Of a DNA stretch of 64,000 bases, positions 7,808 through 17,359 are shown piece after piece (the stretch's first letter is position 1; every line of letters begins with the position of its first letter). A program made the position numbers and the translations under genes. The stretch is from NCBI GenBank assembly GCA_014650415.1, contig BMUX01000001.1:62001-126000 (forward strand), in the 5' to 3' direction. Source of the stretch: Streptomyces spiroverticillatus (lineage in GTDB: Bacteria; Actinomycetota; Actinomycetes; Streptomycetales; Streptomycetaceae). The notes under the pieces were generated by a model that did not search any database, had not been told where the DNA came from, and worked only from the letters and a program-made list of their open reading frames with translations.

Positions 7808-8461
7808 TCAGGGGTCGTCGACCGGTGCGACCGATCGCTGGGTGCCCTCCGCCGCACCCACGAGAGCGCGCAGCTCCGCGGCGAGGTCCTCAAGAGGTAG
7901 CACACGGTCGACGGCCCCGGTGGCGACCGCTGCGGACGGCATCCCGTCGAACTCGGCACTGGCGGGATCCTCGGCCAGGACGGTGCCCTGCGCCTCCTTG
8001 ACCCTGGCCACTCCCGTCGCACCGTCCACTCCCGTACCGGTGAGGACGCAGGCCAGCGCGCGCGGCCCGTAGACGTCGGCGGCGGAGATGAAGAGGAGGT
8101 CGGCGGAGGGCCGTACGAAATGCACGAGGTCGGCGGTGGACAGCTCCAGCACGCCGTGGGCGCGGAGCAGCAGATGCCGGTCCGGCGGTGCCACGTACAC
8201 CTGCCCCGCCGTGATCCGCTCCCCCGCCTCGGCCAGTTTCACGGGCAGGGCGGAGCGCCGGGAGAGGACCTCGGCGATGAAGGTGCGGTGCGTGCGGGTG
8301 AGGTGCTGTACGACGACGACAGGCACCGGGAAGTCGGCGCCGAGGCCCGCGAGCAGCACGGTGAGCCCGTGGATGCCGCCTGCGGAGGAGGCGGTCGCGA
8401 GGACGTCGTACCGTTCCCGCGCCGCTGCCGTCCGGTCTGGCTTCTGCTCTGTGGCCCTCAC
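7808..8461 (-). CDS. CheB-type methylesterase domain protein, no receiver
   Basis: 217 residues from a GTG at 8461 (reading VRATEQKPDRT). It is only the CheB catalytic domain. The Ser-His-Asp triad can be placed at ATASSAGG (Ser), QHLTRTH (His) and TGTGVDGATG (Asp). CheB removes methyl groups or deamidates receptors, and here its partner would be the CheR/PAS protein encoded 16 bp downstream. The lack of a receiver domain means activity is not phosphorylation-gated by itself. A perfect 14-bp palindrome lies 13 bp upstream of the start. Confidence 0.88.
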   Translation of the reverse strand: MRATEQKPDRTAAARERYDVLATASSAGGIHGLTVLLAGLGADFPVPVVVVQHLTRTHRTFIAEVLSRRSALPVKLAEAGERITAGQVYVAPPDRHLLLRAHGVLELSTADLVHFVRPSADLLFISAADVYGPRALACVLTGTGVDGATGVARVKEAQGTVLAEDPASAEFDGMPSAAVATGAVDRVLPLEDLAAELRALVGAAEGTQRSVAPVDDP

Positions 8462-8473
8462 ACCGCGAGCGTA

Positions 8474-8487
8474 ACGGACGCGTCCGT
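8474..8487. promoter_or_regulatory. perfect 14-bp palindrome upstream of the cheB-cheR-ANTAR operon
   Basis: ACGGACGCGTCCGT is a perfect palindrome located 13 bases before the CheB start and within the 108-bp region shared with the divergent lipoprotein gene. It could be a repressor site, but no protein can be assigned. Confidence 0.45.
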
Positions 8488-8569
8488 GACCCTCCCGGGA
8501 CGAACTCGCGATCAACCCGGAACGGGCCACCCGGAGTACGCCCGCCCGCCCCCGGAGAGGAGCAGGAAC

Positions 8570-8787
8570 ATGCGCACTCCACGTGTCTCCGCCGCGGCCC
8601 TCCTGCTGCCCCTGCTCACCGGCGTCTTCGCCGTCGGCTGTTCGGGCTCGCCGGGCCGGCAACCTGCGACGGGCTGTCGCTTGCGGTGTACGGCCAGATC
8701 GTCGCGGACACCAAGAAGGAGATCGCCGACTTCGAGGAGCTCTACCCGAACGGGGGCCCGACCCGGGAGGGCGAGGACGAGAGCTGA
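8570..8787 (+). pseudogene. small lipoprotein gene with an internal frameshift
   Basis: An ATG at 8570 with GGAGAGGAGCAGGA upstream begins a clear lipoprotein signal: MRTPRVSAAALLLPLL, then a lipobox ending VGCSGSPG. After about 33 codons the frame runs into Arg-rich nonsense. The -1 frame then gives TCDGLSLAVYGQIVADTKKE, IADFEELYPN and a TGA at 8787. The span is 218 bp, one base short of a multiple of three. The parts together would make a ~72-residue lipoprotein. Either the gene is broken or the sequence lacks one base near 8665. Confidence 0.75.
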
Positions 8788-8929
8788 GCGGGGGCCCGGC
8801 CCGGGGGCGCGGGAAGGGCCGGGCGGTCCGGGGCCGCGGGGAGGGCCTGGCGGTCCGGCCGGAAAGTCCGCCAGAATTTCTGCTTCCGCCCCGCATGACT
8901 CTCCCGCCCCCGGGCACGTGCCCTGGTGA

Positions 8930-8968
8930 GGGTCCCGCCACGTTCCCCCGTCGTGGCGGGGCCCCTTT
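8930..8968 (+). terminator. hairpin terminator between the lipoprotein and LysR genes
   Basis: A 13-bp stem (8930-8942 with 8952-8964, one G-T pair) is followed by CTTT. It lies between the broken lipoprotein gene and the convergent LysR gene, so it may serve either. Confidence 0.75.
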
Positions 8969-9035
8969 CGCGTTGACGCGCCCGACGGTCCTGCGCCGAT
9001 GCCCCACCGGTCCTGCGTCGACGCCCCCGCCAGCC

Positions 9036-10007
9036 CTACCTCGACGCCCCCACCAGCGGACTCCCCGCCCGCTCCAGCCACTCCCGGTACCCCTGCGCCC
9101 GCAGTGCCGCATCCCGGTAGGCGGCCTCCAAGTCGGCGTACAACAGGGGCAGTTCGGGCAGTCCGGGGCGGGCCGCCAGCAGCAGGCGTACGCCCAGGGG
9201 GTCGCCCCGCAGCGGGCGGATGGCCATGTCGTCGCGGGGGCCCGAGGTGGGCTGGCAGGGGGCGACGGCCTCGCCGATGACGATGAGGGAGGAGGCGGTG
9301 AGGTAGTCGCCGTGCAGGAGGGTCGGGTCGATGCCCGCCCGGTTGAGGACCCGGCGCAGTCCGTCGCGTTCGCCGTCGACGCTCGGGTCGACCATCCACC
9401 GGTCGCCCGCGAGGTCGGCGAGGTCCACGACCGGGGAAGCTGCGGCGGGATGGTCGAGGGCCAGGGACACGAACTGCGGTTCACGGTCGAGGAGTACGCG
9501 GAATTCCAGCTCGGGCGGCAGCCGCAGCGGGCAGCCCTCGACCTCGTGGACGAAGGCGACGTCCAGGGCGCCCGAGGCGACCATCGCGAGCAGCGCGCTG
9601 GCGGAGACGTCGACGTGGAGGGTGGTGTCGGCGTCCGGGAGCCGGAGTCTGAGTCTTCGCAGCCAGCCCGCGACGACCCGGCTCGCGGTGGAGCCGATGC
9701 GCAGGGCGGGGCCCCCGCCGGGCCGAAGCCCGTGCGTGCGGGCGGCCTCGGCGCGGGTCTCGGTGATGAGCTCGCTCATGCCGTCGACCAGCGGGCGGGC
9801 CCTGGCCAGCAGGGACTGGCCGAGCGGGGTGGGGCGGCAGCCGGTGCGACGGCGGGAGAAGAGCTCGGCGCCGACCGAGTTCTCGATCCGGCGGAGCTGG
9901 GTGGTGAGGGAGGGCTGGCTCATGCCCAGGGTGCGGGCGGCCTTGTGCAGGCTGCCCGCGTCGGCGATCGCGACGAGTGCACGAAGGTGGCGGACTTCGA
10001 GCTCCAT
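9036..10007 (-). CDS. LysR-family transcriptional regulator of snapalysin
   Basis: 323 residues from an ATG at 10007. An N-terminal LysR helix-turn-helix (MELEVRHLRALVAIADAG, then KAARTLGMSQPSLTTQL) is followed by a substrate-binding domain. The gene is divergent from the snapalysin gene. Small neutral protease genes in Streptomyces typically have such an adjacent LysR activator (mprR/snpR type), so it is likely to activate snpA from the shared 230-bp region. The inducer is unknown. Confidence 0.88.
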   Translation of the reverse strand: MELEVRHLRALVAIADAGSLHKAARTLGMSQPSLTTQLRRIENSVGAELFSRRRTGCRPTPLGQSLLARARPLVDGMSELITETRAEAARTHGLRPGGGPALRIGSTASRVVAGWLRRLRLRLPDADTTLHVDVSASALLAMVASGALDVAFVHEVEGCPLRLPPELEFRVLLDREPQFVSLALDHPAAASPVVDLADLAGDRWMVDPSVDGERDGLRRVLNRAGIDPTLLHGDYLTASSLIVIGEAVAPCQPTSGPRDDMAIRPLRGDPLGVRLLLAARPGLPELPLLYADLEAAYRDAALRAQGYREWLERAGSPLVGASR

Positions 10008-10129
10008 GGGGGCGAGGGTAGGGCTGCGCCCCCATGGACACCAGAGGCCCCGCTTCCGCTTCACCGTACAACTGGCTTGTTTTCGGCAGGAGTTGAGCGA
10101 GCCGCCACAGGGGGGATGTCATGGCGTTA

Positions 10130-10142
10130 TCAACGGTTGACA
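10130..10142. promoter_or_regulatory. candidate LysR operator overlapping a -35 element
   Basis: TCAACGGTTGA (10130-10140) is an 11-bp palindrome around a central G, and its right arm forms TTGACA (10137-10142), a consensus -35 for the snpA direction. I see no good -10 at the usual spacing, which would fit an activator-dependent promoter. The assignment rests on position and symmetry only. Confidence 0.4.
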
Positions 10143-10237
10143 TCATGTGCGGCCCGCCCCCGCTCCCCCACACTCTCCCCAGTCCCACCGAGCGCCCGGA
10201 CCCGCCGGGCCACCGGACAGCAGGGAGACCCCCCACC

Positions 10238-10870
10238 ATGAGACACCCCCGCGCCTTCTTCGCCGCCGCCCTCGGTCTCGGCCTCGCCGCCGTCGGCGCA
10301 GCCCCCGCCGCGAACGCCGTCGCGCCCGCACCCGCCGCGCAGACCTCCAGCTACGCGGCGTACGAGCAGTCCAAGGAGAACGCCGCCGCCACCAAGGCCT
10401 TCCAGGCGGCGGTCATGAAGTCGGTGCGCGAGCAGCGCGCCGCCAACCCCGGCATCAAGGTCGTCACCGTCCGCTACAGCACGACGAGCGCGCCCAGCTT
10501 CCGCACCCAGATAGCCCGTTCCACCCAGATCTGGAACAGCTCGGTGAGCAACGTGAAGCTCCAGGAGGTCACCTCCGGCGCCAACTTCACCTACCGCGAG
10601 GGCAATGACTCGCGCGGCTCCTACGCCAGCACCGACGGCCACGGCCGCGGCTACATCTTCCTGGACTACCGGCAGAACCAGCAGTACAACTCCACCCGTG
10701 TGACCGCCCACGAGACCGGTCACGTCCTCGGCCTCCCGGACCACTACTCGGGCCCGTGCAGCGAGCTGATGTCGGGCGGCGGCCCCGGCACCTCCTGCCA
10801 GAACGCCAACCCGAACGCCCAGGAGCGCGCCCGGGTGAACCAGCTGTGGGCGAACGGCCTCGCCGGCTAG
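10238..10870 (+). CDS. snpA: snapalysin, secreted small neutral zinc protease (M7)
   Basis: 210 residues from an ATG at 10238. A Sec signal peptide ([20 protein letters not shown], cleavage near ANA) is followed by a propeptide and the ~130-residue M7 catalytic domain. The zinc motif is [15 protein letters not shown], i.e. HExxHxxGxxD with Asp as third ligand. Two Cys (GPCSE, TSCQN) probably form the family's disulfide. It hydrolyses proteins outside the cell. A divergent LysR gene and a strong palindromic terminator flank it. Confidence 0.95.
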   Translation: MRHPRAFFAAALGLGLAAVGAAPAANAVAPAPAAQTSSYAAYEQSKENAAATKAFQAAVMKSVREQRAANPGIKVVTVRYSTTSAPSFRTQIARSTQIWNSSVSNVKLQEVTSGANFTYREGNDSRGSYASTDGHGRGYIFLDYRQNQQYNSTRVTAHETGHVLGLPDHYSGPCSELMSGGGPGTSCQNANPNAQERARVNQLWANGLAG

Positions 10871-10889
10871 CCCCGCCTCTGCGGAACGT

Positions 10890-10923
10890 GTGTGCCCGTA
10901 CGGTCCGGACCGTACGGGCACAC
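10890..10923. terminator. loopless 17-bp perfect palindrome, bidirectional terminator
   Basis: A 34-bp perfect inverted repeat (10890-10906 with 10907-10923) lies between convergent snpA and the gene at 10936. The position and perfection suggest a shared terminator. Confidence 0.8.
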
Positions 10924-10935
10924 CCGCATGCGCTC

Positions 10936-11688
10936 TCAGGCCGTCGAAGCCTGCGGAGGCTTGAAATCGCCCTGTACGGGGAGCAGTTCGACCCGTGGCG
11001 GAGGGAAGGGCCCGCGATGGCCGGTGCCGGGGCCCTCGGCGGGCCTGCGTTCGAAGTCGGGGCAGCGGTGGGTCTCCTGCACGGAGCCGGAGTTGCGGTC
11101 CCAGACGGCGAGGACGGCGTCCGTGTCACCGGCCTCCCGGTAGGCGTCCTTGGCGTCCCGGAAGCAGGCGAGGCCGCCGAACAGGGCGCCGGAGCCCGCC
11201 GGGTAGTAGTCGGAGAAGGCGCAGGAGAGGCAGGACTTCAGGTAGGAGCCCTCGGGCAGTTGCCGCTGGATCTCGGCGAGCGCGCCCGCGAAGTCGTTCT
11301 CGGCGTGCCCGGAGGTGAAGAGCGCTCCGTCGAAGTGCAGGGCGAGCCCGAGGTGCAGGCGCTCCGGGTCCCCGTCGGGCGCGCCCGGGGCGGGCCGGCC
11401 GAGCGAGAGCAGGCAGCGCAGGGCGGCGCGGTGCACCGTGCCGTCGTCGTACACCGGCATCGGTATGTCCCACTCCAGGACGCAGCCGCACAGGGCTCCG
11501 GCGGGGGTGAGGGTGAAGGTGCCGTCGTCCGGGGGGACTTCGGGGTCGGGGAAGAGGCCGGTGAAGGTCTCGCCGGTGAGCTCGTGTCCCCGGATGCGGA
11601 CGTGCAGGCGCCGCCCGTCGGTGCTGAGGGTGAGGGCTTCCGTACCGGCGCGATCGCGGTACCAGCCGACCCATGACTCTCCTGTCAT
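10936..11688 (-). CDS. conserved hypothetical protein (possibly DUF6304)
   Basis: 250 residues from ATG 11688 (MTGESWVGWYRDRAG). It is a soluble acidic protein with an N-terminal beta-rich region (LTLSTDGRRLHVRIRG, GTFTLTP) and a later Cys cluster (SCLSCAFSDYYPAG, GLACFRDAKDAY). It resembles a family I recall as DUF6304, common in Streptomyces with no known function. The label is uncertain. The start was chosen at the second Met because the first 13 codons look non-coding. Confidence 0.7.
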   Translation of the reverse strand: MTGESWVGWYRDRAGTEALTLSTDGRRLHVRIRGHELTGETFTGLFPDPEVPPDDGTFTLTPAGALCGCVLEWDIPMPVYDDGTVHRAALRCLLSLGRPAPGAPDGDPERLHLGLALHFDGALFTSGHAENDFAGALAEIQRQLPEGSYLKSCLSCAFSDYYPAGSGALFGGLACFRDAKDAYREAGDTDAVLAVWDRNSGSVQETHRCPDFERRPAEGPGTGHRGPFPPPRVELLPVQGDFKPPQASTA

Positions 11689-11775
11689 GGGCGGGACTTT
11701 AGTGCGTCCGGGGCACCCGTCGATCATCGAGCGGGAACGGCCGCCGCGGGTGCGCGGCGGCCGCCCGGGGCGCGG

Positions 11776-12363
11776 TCACCGGACCTTGCGGTACGTCGAG
11801 AGGATCACGCCGTTCCCGAAACTGCGGCACGAGGTCAACTCGTAGTGGCGCAGGGCGAATCCGGCGGAGGCCATCGGGATCCCGGAGCCGACGAGGACCG
11901 GGTAGGTCTTGACGATCAGTTCGTCGATCTCCTCGACGAGCTGTCCGGCGATGTCCGCGCCGCCGCAGAGGTAGATGTCGAGCTTGCTGTCCTCCGCCTT
12001 CAACTCCCGCACCTTTTCCACCAGATCGTTCCCGATCAGCTCGACCGAGGGGTCGGGGTACTCGGTGAGGGTGCGCGAGGCGACGTACTGACGCAGGTGG
12101 GCGTACGGGCTGGGGATGCCCATGTCGTACGCGACCTGGTTGCTCCGGCGGCCCTGGACGACGGTGTCGAAGCGGGTCAGCGGTGCGTCCGCCAGCCCGA
12201 CGGCCTCGCGGGCGGCGGTGGGCAGGGTGTCGGGGAACTCGCGGAACATGAACTCCTGGAAGTCCCCGAGCGACAGCGGCACGAAGAACGCGCCGTCCCC
12301 GGTGTCCGGGTCGCCGATGAAGCCGTCGATGGACGTGGCGATGTAGTAGATCAGCTTGCGCAA
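11776..12363 (-). CDS. RibD C-terminal/dihydrofolate-reductase-like protein, copy 2
   Basis: 195 residues. It starts at a TTG (12363; LRKLIYYIATSIDGFIGDPD), five bases after the preceding gene's stop. It has the DHFR/RibD-C fold signatures: SIDGFIG near the N-terminus, VVQGRRSNQV and IYLCGGADIAGQLVEEIDEL. Proteins of this group are NADPH-binding reductases of unknown substrate. It is clearly a paralogue of the next gene upstream, sharing YAHLRQYV, VRELKAE and GQLVxEIDEL, so the pair arose by tandem duplication. Both would be co-transcribed facing the TetR gene at 13142. Confidence 0.85.
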   Translation of the reverse strand: MRKLIYYIATSIDGFIGDPDTGDGAFFVPLSLGDFQEFMFREFPDTLPTAAREAVGLADAPLTRFDTVVQGRRSNQVAYDMGIPSPYAHLRQYVASRTLTEYPDPSVELIGNDLVEKVRELKAEDSKLDIYLCGGADIAGQLVEEIDELIVKTYPVLVGSGIPMASAGFALRHYELTSCRSFGNGVILSTYRKVR

Positions 12364-12368
12364 GCGGG

Positions 12369-12953
12369 TCAGCCCTTCAGCCGGGAGTAGGTGAGTACGG
12401 CGGTGCCGTTGTCGAACGTGCGGGTGGAGTCCAGCGCGAAGTGGTGCACACCGAACTCCGCGGTCAGGACGCGGACGCCGTCGCCGAGGACGACCGGGTA
12501 GAGCTTGACGACCAGTTCGTCGATCTCGTCCACGAGCTGGCCGGCGACCTCGCCGCCGCCGCCGAGGTAGATGCCGAGTCCACCCTCCTCGGCCTTCAAC
12601 TCCCGCACCTTCGCGGCCAGATCGCCGGAGATCAGCTCGACCGCCGGGTCGGGGGACTCGGTGAGGCTGCGGGAGACGACGTACTGGCGCAGGTGCGCGT
12701 ACGGGCTGGTGATGCCGATGTCGAGGGCGGCCTGGTAGGTGGTGCGGCCCTGGATCATCGTGTCGAAGTGGGTGTTGGGTGCCTCGTCGGCACCGAGGGC
12801 GGTGCGGACGTGGGTGGGCAGGCACTCCGGGTACTCGCCGACCAGGAAGTCCTTCAGGAACTCCTCGCTGATCGGGTAGGCGTCGATGGAGAGGTCCGGG
12901 GCGGCGATGAAGCCGTCGAGGGACATTCCGACGTAGTACGTGAGCTTTCGCAA
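12369..12953 (-). CDS. RibD C-terminal/dihydrofolate-reductase-like protein, copy 1
   Basis: 194 residues from a TTG at 12953 with AAAGGA six bases upstream, a convincing SD. The signatures are MSLDGFIAAPD, MIQGRTTYQAAL and GIYLGGGGEVAGQLVDEIDEL. It is probably a flavin-independent reductase or a resistance-type DHFR-like enzyme; the substrate is unknown. It heads a two-gene operon divergent from a TetR repressor, the usual arrangement for a repressor controlling its neighbours. The use of TTG in both copies is unusual. Confidence 0.85.
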   Translation of the reverse strand: MRKLTYYVGMSLDGFIAAPDLSIDAYPISEEFLKDFLVGEYPECLPTHVRTALGADEAPNTHFDTMIQGRTTYQAALDIGITSPYAHLRQYVVSRSLTESPDPAVELISGDLAAKVRELKAEEGGLGIYLGGGGEVAGQLVDEIDELVVKLYPVVLGDGVRVLTAEFGVHHFALDSTRTFDNGTAVLTYSRLKG

Positions 12954-12981
12954 GCTGGGTCCTTTTCGGGTCGAGTGCGGC

Positions 12982-13040
12982 CTTTCCGGCCTGTGGTTCC
13001 GGCTTTCCGGCCCGTGGTTCCGACCCGTCGCCGGAACCAC
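12982..13040. repeat. direct and inverted repeats in the TetR/RibD intergenic region
   Basis: A 21-bp unit (12982-13002) is repeated directly with two mismatches at 13003-13023. The motif GTGGTTCCG (13014-13022) is also inverted as CGGAACCAC (13032-13040), giving 9-bp arms around a 9-base gap. It is a likely operator for the divergent TetR protein, but could also be an upstream regulatory hairpin. Confidence 0.5.
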
Positions 13041-13141
13041 GACAGCTATAGTGCTTCAGGTGTAGTGGTTGCGCAAGCCCCTCCCGAAAGATCTTTCGCG
13101 CCCGCCCCGAGCGCGAAGTCCCGCCAGAAAGAAGGAAGTTC

Positions 13142-13723
13142 ATGGCCCGGAATCCCGAGCGCCGCAACGCCCTGCTCGACGCCGCCATCGAGGTCCTCAC
13201 CGACGAGGGGGCCCGCGGCCTCACCTTCCGCGCGGTCGACGCCCGGGCCGGCACCCCCACCGGCACCGCCTCCAACTACTTCGCCGACCGCGACGCCCTC
13301 CTCGCGCAGACCGCGACACGGGTCAACGAGCGGATGGTCCCGGATCCGGAGCACGTGGCGTCCCTGATGGCCGCCGAGCCGTCCCGGGAGCTGATCGTGC
13401 ACCTCATGCGGGACCTCGTACGCCGGATGACCGCCGAGCGTTCCGGCTACCTCGCCATGCTGGAACTGCGCCTGGAGGCCACCCGGCGGCCCGCGCTCCG
13501 CGAGGAGCTGAACCGGACCGTCCGGGAGCAGTACGACGGCAACCTCCAGTTCCACCTGGCGTCGGGCCTGCCGGGCGACGCCGACGCCATGCGCGTCCTC
13601 TACCTCGCCATGACCGGCCTGCTGGTGGAGCACTTCACCCTGCCGGAGATGCTCTCGGACACGCCCGAGGCCCTGGACGAGCTGGTGGCGGTCACGGTGG
13701 AGCGCATCTTCCCGGCAGCATGA
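13142..13723 (+). CDS. TetR-family transcriptional regulator
   Basis: 193 residues. The N-terminal TetR helix-turn-helix reads RRNALLDAAIEVLTDEGARGLT then GTPTGTASNYFADRDALLAQ. A ligand-binding helical domain follows (MLELRLEATRRPALREEL; MTGLLVEHFTLP). AGAAAGAAGG lies before the ATG. It is divergent from two RibD/DHFR-like genes and separated from them by repeat-rich DNA, so it probably represses them and itself. The inducer is unknown. Confidence 0.9.
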   Translation: MARNPERRNALLDAAIEVLTDEGARGLTFRAVDARAGTPTGTASNYFADRDALLAQTATRVNERMVPDPEHVASLMAAEPSRELIVHLMRDLVRRMTAERSGYLAMLELRLEATRRPALREELNRTVREQYDGNLQFHLASGLPGDADAMRVLYLAMTGLLVEHFTLPEMLSDTPEALDELVAVTVERIFPAA

Positions 13724-13741
13724 AATCCCTTACGCATGGCC

Positions 13742-14347
13742 CTACTTCTGCGGATACGTCTGCGGCTCGCGCCACATCGGGTACATCAGCGGCCCCCCGT
13801 CCGGCAGCCGCAGCGGCTCCCCCAGGTCGGCGAAGCCCCTGCGCCGGTACAGCTCCCGGCTGCGCCCGCTGCTCGCCTCCAGGTAGGCGGCCGTGCCCTC
13901 CCGGTCGCACTGCTCCAGCACGGGCTGCATCAGCGCGGTGCCGAGGCCCTCGCCCTGCCGCTCCGGGTCCACGGCGATGATCCACAGGTAGGCGTGCTCG
14001 CGGTGGTGCGGGTGGTGGGCGGCCGTGAAGGTCCCGACCAGTTCGATGCGTACGTTGTCGGGGTCGACGGCGGCACGCAACTGGGCCGGCCCGTCGTCCG
14101 GCTCCGGCTCGCCCGCCGGGGTGGGCAGCCACATCGCGACCGCCGACAGGTCCTCCGTCACGTCCACCCAGCCGTGCTTGAGGACCAGGTCGAAGAAGGC
14201 CCCCATCATCTGCCCGTGCACCCGCTCGTAGTGCGCGGCCTCGGGGAATATCCACTGGCTCACCGGGTCGTGGCGGAACGCCGCGTCCACCAGCGGCAGC
14301 ACCGCCTCCCGGTCCGCCGCGGTCGCCTGCCGTATCCGTACGCCCAT
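13742..14347 (-). CDS. GNAT N-acetyltransferase
   Basis: 201 residues from ATG 14347 with GGAGACG upstream. The acetyl-CoA loop is VDPERQGEGLGTALMQ (Q-x-x-G-x-G form), followed by the C-terminal strand YLEASSGRSRELYRRRGF. It transfers an acetyl group to an amine, but the substrate cannot be read from sequence. An upstream in-frame ATG at 14398 would add 17 residues without domain content. It converges on the TetR gene with only 18 bp between them. Confidence 0.88.
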   Translation of the reverse strand: MGVRIRQATAADREAVLPLVDAAFRHDPVSQWIFPEAAHYERVHGQMMGAFFDLVLKHGWVDVTEDLSAVAMWLPTPAGEPEPDDGPAQLRAAVDPDNVRIELVGTFTAAHHPHHREHAYLWIIAVDPERQGEGLGTALMQPVLEQCDREGTAAYLEASSGRSRELYRRRGFADLGEPLRLPDGGPLMYPMWREPQTYPQK

Positions 14348-14525
14348 GCTCGTCTCCGTATCCCCGCCCGCTCCACTGCGACGGACGTCCGTGCTCAACG
14401 AACGCCCATGATCGCAGAGTTGGGGATACGGGGACGGGCCCGCCGGAATTCCCCGGCGGGCCCCGCACCCCGTGGGCCCCGCTCCCCCCGTGCCCCACGC
14501 CCCCCTGTGCCCCGCGCCCCCGCGC

Positions 14526-15578
14526 TCAGCGCGTCCTGCGGGTCACGAACTCGGCGAGCGCGAGCAGGTCGTCGGCCGCGGTCAGGTCCGGCACCGCCCT
14601 GGAGAGGTGGTGCACGGCCCTGGCCATGCGGTCGGCGGCCTGGCTCTGCGCCCAGTCGCGGCCCCCGGCCCGTTCCACGGCGTCGGCGGCTCGACGTACC
14701 GTGGCGGTGTCCATGGCGGGACCCCGGTAGAGCTCCGCCAGTTCGGCGGCGGCCGGGGAGCCGGAGGCCATCGCCGCCACGACGGGCAGCGACTTCTTGT
14801 GCGCGGCCAGATCGGCGCCGGCGGGCTTGCCGGTGTGGGCGGGGTCGCCCCAGATGCCGATCAGGTCGTCGATGAGCTGGAAGGCGAGCCCGGCCTCGCG
14901 GCCGAAGGAGTCCATCGCCTCGACCTCGTCGGGCGCGGCCCCCGCGTACAGCGCGCCGATCGCGCAGGCGCAGCCGAGCAGGGCCCCGGTCTTGGCCTCG
15001 GCCATGGTGAGGCACTCGGCGATGGTGACGTCCTGCGGCGCCCGGTTCTCGAACGCGCAGTCCGCCTGCTGGCCCGCGCAGAGCTCGATGACGCAGGCCG
15101 AGAGCCGGGCGGAGGCCTGCTGGGCGGCCGGGTGCGGGTCCTCGGCCAGCACCCGCAGGGCGAGCGCGCACAGGGCGTCGCCCGCGATGATCGCGTCGGG
15201 GATGCCGAACACCGTCCAGGCCGTGGGCCGGTTCCGGCGGGTCGGGTCCTCGTCGATCACGTCGTCGTGCAGCAGGGTGAAGTTGTGCGCCAACTCGACC
15301 GCTGCCGCCGCGTGTTCGGCCTGTCGGGTGTCCCCGCCGAGCGCGTGCACGGCGGCCAGGACGAGGGCGGGCCGGATCGCCTTGCCCGCGTGCGCCGAGG
15401 CCGCGGTGCCGTCGGCCCGCTCCCAGCCGAAGTGGTACCGGGCGATCCGGCGGATCTGCCCCGGCAGCGAGTCGACCGTCTCCCGCAGCCGGGGATCGAC
15501 GGCGGTCCTGGTACGGGCGAGGAGTTCGGCGGCGCCCTCCGGGCCGCCCGCGCTGCCTGCTGCCCGGGTCGTGGTCAT
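14526..15578 (-). CDS. polyprenyl synthase, probable encapsulin cargo
   Basis: 350 residues. It is a trans-isoprenyl diphosphate synthase with both aspartate-rich motifs, LLHDDVIDED (first) and LIDDLIGIWGD (second), and KAIRPALVLAAV. It condenses isopentenyl diphosphate with an allylic primer; chain length is not predicted with confidence. The first ~20 residues (MTTTRAAGSAGGPEGAAE) are Gly/Ala-rich and disordered, as expected of an encapsulin cargo-loading tail. It lies 104 bp downstream of the encapsulin gene on the same strand. Family 2B encapsulins are known to be genomically paired with prenyltransferases. Confidence 0.9.
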   Translation of the reverse strand: MTTTRAAGSAGGPEGAAELLARTRTAVDPRLRETVDSLPGQIRRIARYHFGWERADGTAASAHAGKAIRPALVLAAVHALGGDTRQAEHAAAAVELAHNFTLLHDDVIDEDPTRRNRPTAWTVFGIPDAIIAGDALCALALRVLAEDPHPAAQQASARLSACVIELCAGQQADCAFENRAPQDVTIAECLTMAEAKTGALLGCACAIGALYAGAAPDEVEAMDSFGREAGLAFQLIDDLIGIWGDPAHTGKPAGADLAAHKKSLPVVAAMASGSPAAAELAELYRGPAMDTATVRRAADAVERAGGRDWAQSQAADRMARAVHHLSRAVPDLTAADDLLALAEFVTRRTR

Positions 15579-15682
15579 CGTCAATGCCAACTCCCTCCGT
15601 ACCGGGGGGTGCCGATGCCCCAGCACCGACGCCCCCACTCACCCCTTACCCCCTCGGGCCGTCCCCTCCCCGCACCCCCCCG

Positions 15683-17095
<1,413 letters not shown>

Positions 17096-17359
17096 CTGAC
17101 TCCCTCTCACGGCTTATGTGCTGACCTGCGGCAGAAGCCTTTCAGCGCGGGGAGTGCCAGCGCCATTACACAAAAGAGTGTGACTAGATCACCGGAGAAG
17201 AGGGAATCCCGCGCGTCGGGTTGACCCCTGGAGGCTCCCGGGTTGGCCGGATCGGCTCGCACGCCGTACGAACGGGCTGTTACGGAGGGTCATCTTCCGG
17301 TACAAGCGGTAGCAGCGATTCCGCTCTTTGAGCTCCCCCTCTCCCCCACGGAGGCCCCC

